Shown in pieces: positions 41,101 through 47,300 of a DNA stretch of 64,000 bases; positions within the stretch are counted from its first letter, which is position 1; every line of letters starts with the position of its first letter. Origin of the DNA: Latrodectus hesperus (Eukaryota > Arthropoda > Arachnida > Araneae > Theridiidae); NCBI GenBank assembly GCA_037975125.1, contig CM075856.1:6023078-6087077 (forward strand). Direction: 5' to 3'. Under the pieces are notes generated by a model, which had not been told where the DNA came from, ran no database searches, and was given only the letters and a program-made list of their open reading frames with translations. The position numbers and the translations under genes were made by a program.

Positions 41101-41456
41101 GTCAACTAGAATCAGTTTCTTTATAAGAAAATAATCAAAATATTATTAATGGCATCCTAAAATATTAATCCATATTTAATGTTTTAATAAAATTGAGTAA
41201 ATATGTGATTTGTTTTCTCTTTAAATTTTTTAAATTGTTTATTACAATTCAATATCTTGTTTATTTACAGCTAGAGAATGTTTATGAATTCATAAATGAG
41301 TCCTGCCAAGGATATTTGCCTAACCTAGTTATAAGATGTAGTAGCATCTTGTATGTTCGGGAATTCCCTGGCCTCCTAGAATTTCTGCCAGAAGCAGAGA
41401 GAAAGAAAAAACATCACAACAAGCAGAAGAAGAAGAATCATAAAAACATAAACTAG
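10818..41456 (+). CDS. SNRPF: Divergent Sm F-like protein (SNRPF family), three exons
   Basis: Spliced CDS 10818-10943, 38485-38607, 41271-41456; all junctions are phase 0 with GT donors and AG acceptors (TTTTCAG before exon 1, TTTCTAG before exon 2, TTTACAG before exon 3). It encodes 144 aa, or 106 aa if the inner exon-1 donor is used. Exon 2 holds the Sm1 motif: NPKPFL, then GK..VKL.WGMEY.G.L and D.Y.NL. Exon 3 holds Sm2 as IRCSSILYVR, matching the IRCNNVLYIR typical of Sm F. From memory of human SNRPF, about half the core residues agree, which is low for so conserved a family, so a fast-evolving paralogue or Lsm-type relative is likely. Known family role: one subunit of the heptameric Sm ring on U snRNAs. 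Odd features are an N-terminal extension and a Lys/His-rich C-tail instead of an acidic one. The frame is intact, so it is probably functional, but no transcript evidence is available. Confidence 0.8.
10944..11589. other. Start of intron 1, no recognised feature
   Basis: AT-rich sequence after the exon-1 donor. No coding potential or repeat end was recognised. Confidence 0.35.
11590..11700 (+). mobile_element. LINE 5' UTR fragment, upstream part of copy B
   Basis: AAGTAAACACGGGTGTCACA and GGTACTGCAGTGATCTGTCC match, with divergence, the LINE 5' UTR piece at 42750-42905. The rest of this UTR (ATTGTGGTTGCC onward) resumes near 12408, after an intervening LINE 3' end. It is therefore the left side of a LINE split by another LINE. 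Confidence 0.6.
11701..12388 (+). mobile_element. 5'-truncated Jockey-type LINE inserted in another LINE's 5' UTR
   Basis: An open frame at 11704-12105 (133 aa) is the C-terminal part of LINE ORF2, after RNase H. It contains LRIGHTRFTRKHLFLNE, then CKTCDEPFTVYHILISC, a CCHC-like Cys/His motif, and ends LGEPPHRNIFAFLREIGF. The 3' UTR carries an AATAAATAAA-rich stretch. It ends with the hairpin at 12329-12364 and a CCAACCAACCAACC tail. Pyrimidine-rich sequence of similar composition on both sides may be a degraded target-site duplication. This is the least decayed LINE C-terminus in the window. Confidence 0.8.
12800..13650 (+). pseudogene. LINE ORF1 (gag-like) remnant with CCHC knuckles
   Basis: Three Cys/His clusters are visible near 13300-13490: CCFKYQCFGHVKTTC, then CASIGHDSS, then CVNCCVEHPSYSQSCP. 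This is the usual three-knuckle end of a Jockey-clade ORF1 nucleic-acid-binding protein. The frame is broken by stops, and the upstream part is only loosely recognisable. Confidence 0.7.
13890..14840 (+). pseudogene. LINE ORF2 apurinic-type endonuclease remnant
   Basis: Pieces in changing frames read SWNC, TRLEEIKTIINFYN, then GDFKGLNTLWGSDN (near 14310-14347) and DLYNSDHIPIII (near 14520-14560). These are the catalytic blocks of the AP-like endonuclease that nicks target DNA in this LINE class. The linker toward RT continues as WWNHACH-like sequence near 14760-14830, where the P-like insertion begins. Confidence 0.72.
14841..16290 (+). mobile_element. P-element-like (THAP-type) transposon fragment inside LINE copy B
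   Basis: Sequence between the LINE endonuclease and RT domains encodes a THAP domain and P-type transposase blocks. The LINE frame resumes right after about 16290 (EIRNGFVQRHHLVS, then the RT FDIE.AYD block). The left part (14841-15040) is GC-richer and non-coding. The transposase stops near its IF[AD] block, so the C-terminal half and right terminal repeat are missing. Exact ends and target duplication could not be fixed. Confidence 0.7.
15045..16290 (+). pseudogene. THAP/P-element-like transposase pseudogene, 3'-truncated
   Basis: The THAP zinc-binding domain spans about 15050-15310: CCYVFK, then FHRFPKENQ, KEWVLRCQRS, VCSGHF and LKPTALPNL (C2CH plus an AVPxxF-like end). The longest open part is 15135-15563 (142 aa). 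Downstream, frames give FSFDEMHIDSKLCYD (near 15960) and KQPIFIDFDCKMNKK, then IISDLG and LWKEL (16113-16280). In P-family transposases the Asp in the DEM and SDLG blocks are catalytic, and both are kept. Frameshifts separate the blocks and the C-terminal catalytic Glu region is absent. The protein cannot be active. Confidence 0.75.
16290..17436 (+). pseudogene. LINE ORF2 reverse transcriptase remnant
   Basis: Blocks recognisable in shifting frames: FDIEEAYDKT (near 16340), VREFLREVS standing for the GVPQGSVLS block (near 16490-16520), VYDLQISCQGSN where YADD/YVDD is expected (near 16590-16625, catalytic box damaged), FLGLMFDEKL and KRCERSLSILKVLSNNSWGAN (16670-16960), and ICSGAFRI..AESLYVICNQLPLALR (near 17060-17140). 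It ends at LQQMFSHTHSHY, where the TTAA insertion begins. Confidence 0.8.
19191..19224. repeat. Perfect 16-bp inverted repeat with 2-nt spacer
   Basis: AAAAGGATAATTATTT is followed by AA and then its exact complement. It lies inside the 3.3-kb piggyBac-like element. In such AT-rich sequence this may be incidental. Confidence 0.7.
20211..20280. repeat. (TA)n microsatellite
   Basis: About 70 bp of TA repeats with a central CA interruption, inside the piggyBac-like element. Confidence 0.95.
20772..21097. mobile_element. Solo LTR, 326 bp
   Basis: Starts TGTGAGGGTGCGCCAG and ends GTTATGCTACA (TG...CA). It is flanked by the 5-bp duplication CCTGT at 20767-20771 and 21098-21102. AATAAA is present at 20985-20990. 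The LINE reading frame (FYIPV / VYTDFSK) is interrupted exactly here, which fixes the ends. No internal retrovirus-like region is present, so it is a recombination remnant of an LTR retrotransposon. It contains a (TA)n tract at 20887-20930. Confidence 0.78.
20887..20930. repeat. (TA)n microsatellite
   Basis: About 44 bp of TA repeats inside the solo LTR. Confidence 0.95.
21098..21600 (+). pseudogene. LINE ORF2 RNase H remnant
   Basis: Begins PVYTDFSKPSDH..CGIAVG, then ILHVLELMQF, IYTDSISAVIQL, HPIIIEIIDILNILKNKGFDILFCWVPNHV, then a frameshift and VDNAPKNATDF. This is the RNase H domain order of Jockey-type ORF2 (D-E-D-D type, with YTD and YTDS retained). The longest pieces are 21242-21439 and 21397-21594. 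The C-terminal Cys/His domain is not recognisable beyond 21600. Confidence 0.78.
21601..23090. other. AT-rich non-coding sequence
   Basis: No gene is recognised. A short less AT-rich patch with a pyrimidine run (22340-22485) has no interpretable coding content. Confidence 0.35.
23091..23124. repeat. (TA)n microsatellite
   Basis: About 34 bp of TA repeats. Confidence 0.9.
23830..24330. repeat. Diverged direct repeat pair
   Basis: Segments at about 23845-23960 and 24190-24320 share the pattern CACACA..CAGCAATCTC, then CTTCTGCTTTTT or TTCTACTTTTTC, then GGGAA.A..GG, roughly 345 bp apart. This may be an old tandem duplication. Similarity was judged by eye and is weak. Confidence 0.35.
24923..24979 (+). 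mobile_element. Degenerate tRNA-derived SINE head
   Basis: GCCCACAATGGCCTAGTTG fits a tRNA 5' end with box A. CAGGTTCAGCCCC about 30 bp later resembles a decayed box B. No full cloverleaf, body or target duplication was identified, so a SINE relic is more likely than a tRNA gene. Confidence 0.45.
25000..26414. other. AT-rich non-coding sequence
   Basis: Nothing recognised apart from a short GT/GA-rich run at 25238-25264. Confidence 0.35.
26415..27663 (-). mobile_element. piggyBac element, internally deleted, with TTAA duplication
   Basis: TTAA at 26415-26418 and 27660-27663 flanks a 1241-bp element with 12-bp perfect terminal repeats: CACTAATCATAC on the left and its inverse at 27648-27659. 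A subterminal GGGTCAAATGACC motif occurs near both ends (26462-26477 and about 27628-27643) and once more near 27451-27466. Inside, on the minus strand, are the start and the C-terminus of a piggyBac transposase with the central part missing. Confidence 0.9.
26621..27186 (-). pseudogene. piggyBac transposase, N- and C-terminal remnants joined by internal deletion
   Basis: On the minus strand, an ATG at 27186 begins MSKRTRQSK. After a frameshift comes an acidic stretch (DEFSENED, NENESESTDTDNEEEN), usual for piggyBac N-termini. The sequence then passes directly into VFFYILDLAGINAWILYKQTTG (about 26880-26960), which belongs near the protein's end. The last frame (26621-26875) ends in a Cys-rich zinc-binding domain: CQIGYC, CSNCKKFVC, CAMEKLMCKKC. 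The whole catalytic DDD core between these parts is absent, so it is a dead deletion derivative that could be moved only by a full-length relative. Confidence 0.85.
28262..29091. mobile_element. Non-autonomous TIR element (MITE-like), copy 1, 830 bp
   Basis: The left end, TCATATTTCTCTGTATATAA, and the complement of the right end, CCATATTTTCTTGTATATAA, are imperfect inverted repeats continuing into TCCRCHG. TA occurs on both sides (28260-28261, 29092-29093). No coding content. Related sequence recurs at about 39365-39990 and 43735-44305, including the phrase TCATGGCAYCATCTGTT. The TA duplication and end sequence suggest a pogo/mariner-type mobiliser; this is inference. Confidence 0.6.
29094..32100. 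other. AT-rich non-coding sequence
   Basis: No gene is recognised. The stretch at 30081-30260 is pyrimidine-rich and less AT-rich but has no coding or repeat signature I know. Confidence 0.35.
32225..32590. promoter_or_regulatory. CpG-containing island with NRF1- and YY1-like sites, candidate promoter
   Basis: Against a strongly AT-rich background this segment has clustered CpGs. It contains TGCGCATGCG (32237-32246, near-consensus NRF1), a CCGGGCCCGG palindrome (32274-32283), CCGCCATTCTT (32449-32459, whose complement resembles the YY1 AAGATGGCGG motif overlapping a start codon) and GGAGGCGTGG (GC/Sp-like, near 32552). Such combinations mark housekeeping promoters in animals. The gene it would serve is unclear: an antisense transcript or an alternative start within the Sm F-like intron. 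Confidence 0.4.
32339..32455 (-). CDS. Possible short minus-strand first exon (unrecognised, 38 aa)
   Basis: ATGGCGGAC at 32455 (complement) lies in the YY1-like context AAAGAATGGCGG, a common arrangement for translation starts of short-5'-UTR housekeeping genes. The frame reads MADNLAININENRSRNLTK and runs to TAG after 38 codons. A possible donor, GTG|GTAAAA, lies after about codon 24. I do not recognise the protein and found no downstream exon, so this could be chance or a decayed gene start. Weakly supported. Confidence 0.22.
   Translation of the reverse strand: MADNLAININENRSRNLTKTSYQRGKNAILQKLTIEAP
33205..34597 (+). mobile_element. Decayed Jockey-type LINE, 3' half (copy C)
   Basis: Begins in late RT sequence (CRPDTVHHSAL-like), passes a RNase H remnant (near 33700-33960, including SVYTD and a broken WIPHRS..GNASAA block), then the C-terminal domain: LSVLPLQSADVCLTHLRIRYTHSTQ (about 34110-34190), collinear with the better frame at 11704-12105. 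The 3' UTR has an AATAAATAAATAAA run at 34514-34533. The end, near 34550-34597, is TTGGACATTGCGCC plus CAACCAACTAACC. Many stops; inactive. Confidence 0.75.
35425..35602 (+). mobile_element. tRNA-derived SINE, copy 2
   Basis: The same family as copy 1, in plus orientation: GCCGAGCTGGCAGCCGAATG, box B GGTTCGAATCC, body ending GAGCGACAAACAAACC. A perfect 12-bp duplication, TTTACATTTATC, flanks it (35413-35424 and 35603-35614). This is the best-preserved copy for defining the family. Confidence 0.92.
35615..38484. other. End of intron 1: mostly AT-rich, one LTR-like patch
   Basis: About 35958-36212 is less AT-rich and includes GAATAAAAGTCTTGTGTC, an LTR-like polyadenylation region, but no target duplication was found. 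TTCCTGTTGTAGTAGTTAAA occurs at about 36070 and again at about 37188. A 66-aa open frame at 37280-37480 is not recognisable. No further exon is supported. Confidence 0.35.
38485..38607 (+). CDS. SNRPF: Exon 2 of the Sm F-like gene (Sm1 motif)
   Basis: 41 codons between TTTCTAG and GTTAGT. The peptide contains NPKPFL, GKVIRVKL, WGMEY and DAYINLA, the first half of the Sm fold (N-terminal helix and strands 1-3). The human equivalent reads NPKPFL, GKPVMVKL, WGMEY and DGYMNMQ, so the alignment is gap-free through this exon. Confidence 0.85.
38608..39364. other. Start of intron 2, no recognised feature
   Basis: AT-rich sequence with poly-T runs. Nothing identifiable. Confidence 0.35.
39365..39990. 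mobile_element. MITE-like TIR element, copy 2 (degraded)
   Basis: Collinear by eye with 28262-29091: CCTGTATATAATC start, TTTTTCACCTCACATTAACA, GAATTTGAATAACTTCAG, and TCATGGCATCATCTGTTTCA near the end. The left end is partly preserved and the right end is not clear. It lies in intron 2 of the Sm F-like gene. Confidence 0.55.
39991..41270. other. Remainder of intron 2, no recognised feature
   Basis: AT-rich with a short (TA)n run at 40545-40560. Nothing else identified before the exon-3 acceptor. Confidence 0.35.
41271..41456 (+). CDS. SNRPF: Exon 3 of the Sm F-like gene (Sm2 motif and basic tail)
   Basis: 61 codons from TTTACAG to a TAG stop. LENVYEFI and IRCSSILYVRE give strands 4-5 with the RC pair characteristic of Sm F. 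After this the protein departs from the family: a short linker and then a tail dominated by Lys, His and Asn, where Sm F normally has Glu/Asp. No canonical AATAAA is obvious close downstream; weaker ATTAAA motifs occur near 41626. Confidence 0.85.
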   Translation, partial: LENVYEFINESCQGYLPNLVIRCSSILYVREFPGLLEFLPEAERKKKHHNKQKKKNHKNIN

Positions 41457-42410
41457 ATAATAGTCCTTCATTTAACATTACTGTTTTCTTCTAAGCAATT
41501 TTTGGAATGATTTTGTTATAACGATTCTTCTAAACGAATTTTGAATTATCTTTTAAGAATGTCTCTTAAATTGTTGCCTTGATATAGAAATAATTTTATC
41601 CTGTTCTCTTCTGGATTTAATTATTGATTAAAGGTTGAACATTTTGATTAAATTATATGATTGTAATGTCTGGTTATTCTTTCTTCTTACAAATGTTACA
41701 TTCAACTAGATTCAAAATCACCTATTTTTATTAAGATTAATTTTTTGTCCATTGCTGTCGGTAGCAATTTATTTTTGAGATTACATGCTCTGATGTAATT
41801 TGATTCCCTAGCTCAAGAAAAATTTAATCCATTTGGTAGTTATTCTTGCAAATCATTCACATGAAATTGTTTCATTAATTCTAGTAAGAGTAGATAAACA
41901 AGCTTAAACGCATATAAAAGTTTATAATCTTTGTTTGCTATTGGGAAAGTACTAAATATTTTTGATAGTTTATTTTTTGAAGAAATTAAATTGGATAGGT
42001 CATATGAGAGTTACAAACTGTCGGAACTTCAGGTCCTTATGAAGTTTTCCTCTTCATTGAAAAATTCTGAAAAGGACATTTATATAAAAGTGAATATTTT
42101 AAGTATAAAGCGCAGTTAGTTGTAAGATGAATATCTTGTTTCAAAGAAAGTAATTCATGAAACATAAAGCAAGCAAGGTTCCCCCCCCCCAAATTGATTT
42201 GATCCAACCATCTCCAATATTCTGACTGTAAGCTTCATATTATATTTCCAGGTAAGAAATAGCTGAAATATAACTTTGATTAAAATCAGTAGAATACCTT
42301 TTGTTTTGACAAGTCCAGGAAATAAAAAATTGCTGTAGAAAGTGCATGAGTATTTTAATGTTTCTAATATCAACAGATATTTCGATAAACATACACTTTA
42401 GTCATATTAA
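41457..42410. other. Downstream flank and likely 3' UTR of the Sm F-like gene
   Basis: ATTAAA-type polyadenylation hexamers occur near 41626 and 41648, with no strong AATAAA nearby. A 62-aa open frame at 41931-42119 has no recognisable features. A poly-C run is at 42181-42190. Confidence 0.35.
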
Positions 42411-42419
42411 TGGGACCTC

Positions 42420-42745
42420 CCGTCAAAAATTAGAATAACAACCTTTCGCAGAGAGAACTGCTTTGAAATGTACAGGAACAGATCCATTAGGTCCCTGAAG
42501 TTGTTCACTGGGAGGGTAAATCATGCTGGCTCAATTGTCATGGCCAGATTAAGTGGATAAGGATCCATTCCCTGGGTAACCCGTTCAAGATAATTCCAGA
42601 GATTCTCGATTGGGTTTAAGTCAGGTGAGAATGGTAAATTCATCCTTGTGCTCTTTGAGCAACGCACATATATTGCCAGCTGTATGACACCTCTCATTGT
42701 CCTGCTAGTAGATGTAATCATTTCAAGGATAAACACCCTTCAGGA
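42420..42745 (-). pseudogene. Tc1/mariner transposase C-terminal fragment
   Basis: On the minus strand one frame gives YIYQQDNERCHTAGNICALL, the QQDN catalytic-Asp block. After a frameshift comes SPDLNPIENLWNYLERV, the SPDLNPIE block with the third acidic residue. About 330 bp remain. No N-terminal DNA-binding domain or terminal repeats are visible. Confidence 0.8.
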
Positions 42746-42749
42746 GGTT

Positions 42750-42905
42750 AACCATTTTTAGGTAAACACGAGTTTCATAATTCGTTGGTACCTCAGTGAT
42801 TTGTCCTCTTTTTCTTTCTCTTCCACTTGTCCCTTATTGTGGTTGCCTTATAAGAGATTCAGGTCTCTCATTTTGCATCTATCGCCACTCTGCTGCTATT
42901 AGCTT
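42750..42905 (+). mobile_element. LINE 5' UTR fragment (copy D)
   Basis: AGGTAAACACGAGTTTCATA, CCTCAGTGATTTGTCCTC and ATTGTGGTTGCC match the LINE copy B 5' UTR at 11600-11690 plus 12408 onward. Here the two halves are contiguous, showing that 11701-12388 is an insertion in copy B. Confidence 0.6.
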
Positions 42906-43136
42906 CTCTTGGGAACTCTCAAAACAGTATTTTATTGAGAAAATTATTTTTCTTAATAATTAAATTGATATTTTAATAGTAATATTTAAGCACTTTGATT
43001 TCAAAAATATGTTTTTCAACTATTAGAAATTGTTTTATGCAGATGAACATCAGATTTTTGAGAACAGTTAATGATACTTTATAGTATAATGCAATTAGAT
43101 GGTCAAATCCATTAGCTTCCAATAAAAAAACTGTTG

Positions 43137-43137
43137 A

Positions 43138-43160
<23 letters not shown>
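43137..43160. repeat. (TA)n microsatellite
   Basis: A short TA run followed by poly-T. Confidence 0.85.
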
Positions 43161-43168
<8 letters not shown>

Positions 43169-43734
43169 TGATAAAAATTGCAGTTTTGAAAACTAAGGAA
43201 TTCAACTATTATTGTTTTAAGCTCTAATGTGTAAATGCTCATTTTTACAAACTTGTAGGAGTAAATGACATAGTTCTTAAGATAAAAATTTGAAAATATT
43301 GTGAGATATTAAAATTATTTTTTCACTAAACTGCTCTCTTTATATATAAATCAATGTCAGAAAAGTAAGAAACACAGGGAAAATAAAATTCATACTTAAA
43401 GAAATTTTAGCTTTCACTTTTTATTTAAAAACTAAATTTTTCAATTGTTTGAACTAGGGAAACATTTTACTGTTCTTCTAAAAAAAAAAAAACGTAACTC
43501 TGTTTTGTTAATTATTCACCTGCTTGTTTTGATGGCAGCATCCCCATCATTTTCATGGAACCACTACTCATTTTCTCTCAAGCCTTTCTGGCTTTCCTTA
43601 GCTGCAGTAATAATAAAACTTGTAATCCACTCAATCTAAATGTTAATAGCTCATTTAAAGTATGAAATGGTGCATTGTATAGGTAAGCTAAAACAAATGG
43701 AATAAGCATTTTATTCCTGAGAATTTTTTTTAGT

Positions 43735-44305
43735 TATATACAGCCCAATATTTAATCTTATAATAGTTTTTTCCCGCATATAACTGCAGCAATAACCGAA
43801 AACATTTACTGCTGTTAATTTAGTACCAAATAAGATTTAAAAAAAAAACACAGTTTGATTAAAAATATAATAAATTGTACAAAAAGAAGCATTTATAATG
43901 AAAAAGTTATTATGTTTGGATCTTCCTCAGTGCAGATTGCAATATACTGGGATGAAAATACAACGTTGATGATTCTAGTGAAATTAATCGATTTTTAGTT
44001 TTTAATAAGTTTTAAAACGTGAGATTAGACATCTTTTAAAAATAGAATATATTTGTTTCGTTAGTAATTAAATGAAAGAAATCGAATATTTTCGCCATTG
44101 GATACATTTTTTTGTACCATCTATGCTTCGTTTTTCACCTTACATTAACACATGTGTCACCATTTTTTATATGCCTTCGCTATAACTTTTAGTTTAAAAT
44201 TTGCGTGTAACTTAAGCATTTTTTTTCACATGACAATATCCGAATTTTAATATTTCCAGAACTAAACATCTCAGGTTAAGAGAGATAGGAAAATGACAGT
44301 AGACA
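43735..44305. mobile_element. MITE-like TIR element, copy 3, abutting the tandem array
   Basis: Shares with copy 1, in order, CCCGCATATAACTGCAGCAA-type left-end sequence, GATTTTTAGTTTTTAATAA, TTTTTCACCTTACATTAACA and GAATTTTAATATTTCCAGA. The right end is missing: the sequence runs into the first unit of the tandem array at about 44310. Confidence 0.55.
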
Positions 44306-44309
44306 GTTC

Positions 44310-47300
44310 AAACTATTAATTTTTTAAAACATGCATACAAAATTTAGATTAATTGGAGTATATTTATAGATAAATATCACTATAAAAATTAAAAATTACA
44401 ACTATAACAGTTTAAAAAATTTCTATTTTTTCTTCATAGAAACATGTTTAATTTATGATCAAGAAACTGTATCAACATTAAATAATAAGCCATGCAGAGC
44501 AAACTATTTATAAAAAATTGGACATTGAAAACGACATTTGCAGGAAAATAAAAATAATTTTTAATGGGAAGAAATATATTACATGCATACATTCAAGCAG
44601 TTAAATGTAAGATTAAGTAACATAAAACAAACATTTAGCCAAGAATATGCACTAAATAAAACTGAAAATGGTAGTATCAATTTTAAAACTTGTTTCTCTT
44701 GGCATAAAATAAAGACACTTCTGAGAAAAGTTCCTTTTATTTCAGATAATTCAAAAAAAAAAAAAATCCTAAATGCACAAATTCTAGGAAAATTCATTTT
44801 TATTTTACTTATTTTATGTTAGTAACACTTCTAGAAATATTCTTCTTAAAAATCTTCCGACATTGTAATAGAATTTAAAAATAAATAAACATTATAATAT
44901 TTTAGATTAGTCTAATCATTTATATTTAATTAAAGGCAAAATGGAATATAATATTAAAATGGGGAAACTTTTACACTACCAAACAATGAAAGAACAGAAT
45001 TTTATTTTATAATACAAGCAAGTATTAGGTCAAATTAAAGATTTTGAATAAATATATTAGAAATGATAAAATTGCCATGAAAAGAAAATGATATTTAATA
45101 AACTTCTGAAAATTTTGACAAACGTAAACACCATTTAAGAGCCTCAAGTTAAAATTTAATTAAAACATTATTAACAAATTCAAACTTCAATAACAGTAAT
45201 TTTATACAAGCACTGTATCAAAACAGTATATAAATAAAGTGCATGCTTTTTCAACATTAAGAAAGAATAATCCAATCAATTTTAAAGAGATTACTTTGTA
45301 TCAAAGGTAAGAAAACAAATTGCAAACTAATATCACACTGATCAAAGATATGAAATGCAGAAAAGATTTTCGAAGTATTCCTTTTAAATATTATATGTAA
45401 ATAAAACCAAGTAGAAAATTATGCTACTGCATAGGACAAAAAATATTTTAAAATGGAAAATGGTTCTCAAAGCAATGTAAGAAAATCAAGAATGTATCGA
45501 CAAGCAGGATAAATCTTTTCTAAACACATTTATAATATTTAAATGGGGATTCACCAAAAATAATACCCTTCATTTTAAGTGAAATATGTTAATTATGGCA
45601 AAATATTTATAGTTTTTGAAGAATTTACATAAAAAAAAATAAATAAAAATAAGATAGATTGGAATGATATATAACCATAAATTTATATTCATTGACCTAA
45701 AAACGACAAAATATGTGGAATAAATTAAAGTCATTATCATGAGAATGTTGGGAAAATTATTGCAACCATTTTAAATAAATACAAAAAAGATTTAAAAAGA
45801 AAAATAACTGTACTTAAAAGATCCATGTAGGAAAAAAAGGAATTGCATTTCTAATATGTTTATTCCAAATATATACAAAAATAATCAATTTGAATGTTTA
45901 AATAAAGATTTTTTGAAGTAAAAATAACAATAAAAGAGGAATTCCAAATGTTCAAGTAGTTGAAGAAATAATTCAGAAATCATTATCCACTCTTACTGCA
46001 ACAAAATATTCTGTAAATAAAATAAAGTTACAATAAGTCTGTATGCATACTTGAGAAAGTGAAAAATATTTTATGATGAAAAAAAAAAAAAGATATCACT
46101 AATTACAAAGACTTTTAGGTAAATAAATGATTCTTTTTCATTTATTAATTTCTTAAAACATGTGTACAAAATTAATATTAATTGGAGTACATTTATAGAC
46201 AAATATCACAATAAAAGTTAAAAATTGCAACTATAACAGTTAAAAAATTTTCTATTTTCTTCATAGAAACATGTTTAATCTATGATCATGAAACTGTGTC
46301 AACATTAAATAATAAGCCATGCAGAGCAAACTATAAAAAAATTGGACATTGAAAATGACATTTGCAGTACACTAAAAATAATTTTTAATGGGAAGAAATA
46401 TATTACATGCATACATTCAAGCAGCTAAATGTAAGAATAAGTAACATAAAACAAACATTTAGCCAAGAATATGCACTAAATAAAACTGAAAATGATAGTA
46501 ACAATTTTAAAACTTGGTTTGTCTTTGCTTAGAATAAAATAACGCTATTGAGAAAAAGTCCTTTAGTTTAAGATACTTCAAAAATCAATCCTAAATGCTC
46601 AAATACCAGGAAAATGTAGTTTTATTTTTATTATTTTCTGTTAATAACACATCTAAAATATTCTTCGTAAAAATCTTGTATGGATCTTAAAAAATTGCAA
46701 TAGAATTTAAAAATAAATAAAACATTATAATATTTTAAATTAGTCTTATCATTTATATTTGATTAAAGGCAAAATGGAATATAATATTAAAATAGAGAAA
46801 CTTTTAGATTAACAAACAATGAAAGAATAGAATTATATTTTATAATACAAGCAAGTATTAGGTCAAATTAAAGATTTTGAATAAATATATTAGAAATGAT
46901 AAAATTGCCATGAAAAGAAAATGATATTTAATAAACTTCTGAAAATTTTGAGAAACGTAAACGCAATTTAAGAGCCTCGAGTTAAAATTTAATTAAAACA
47001 TTATTAACAAATTCAAACTTCAATAACATTAATTTTATACAAGCACTGTATCAAAACAGTATATAAATAAAGTGCATGCTTTTTCAACATTAAGAAAGAA
47101 TAATCAAATAAATTTTACAGAGATTACTTTGTATCAACGGTAAGAAAACAAATTGCAAACTAATATCACACTGATCAAAGATAGGAAATGCAGTAAAGAT
47201 TTTTGAAGTATTCCTCTTAAATGTTAAATGAAAATAAAACCAAATAGTAAATTGTGCTACAGCAAAGGACAAAAAATATTTTAAAATGGAAAATGGTTCT

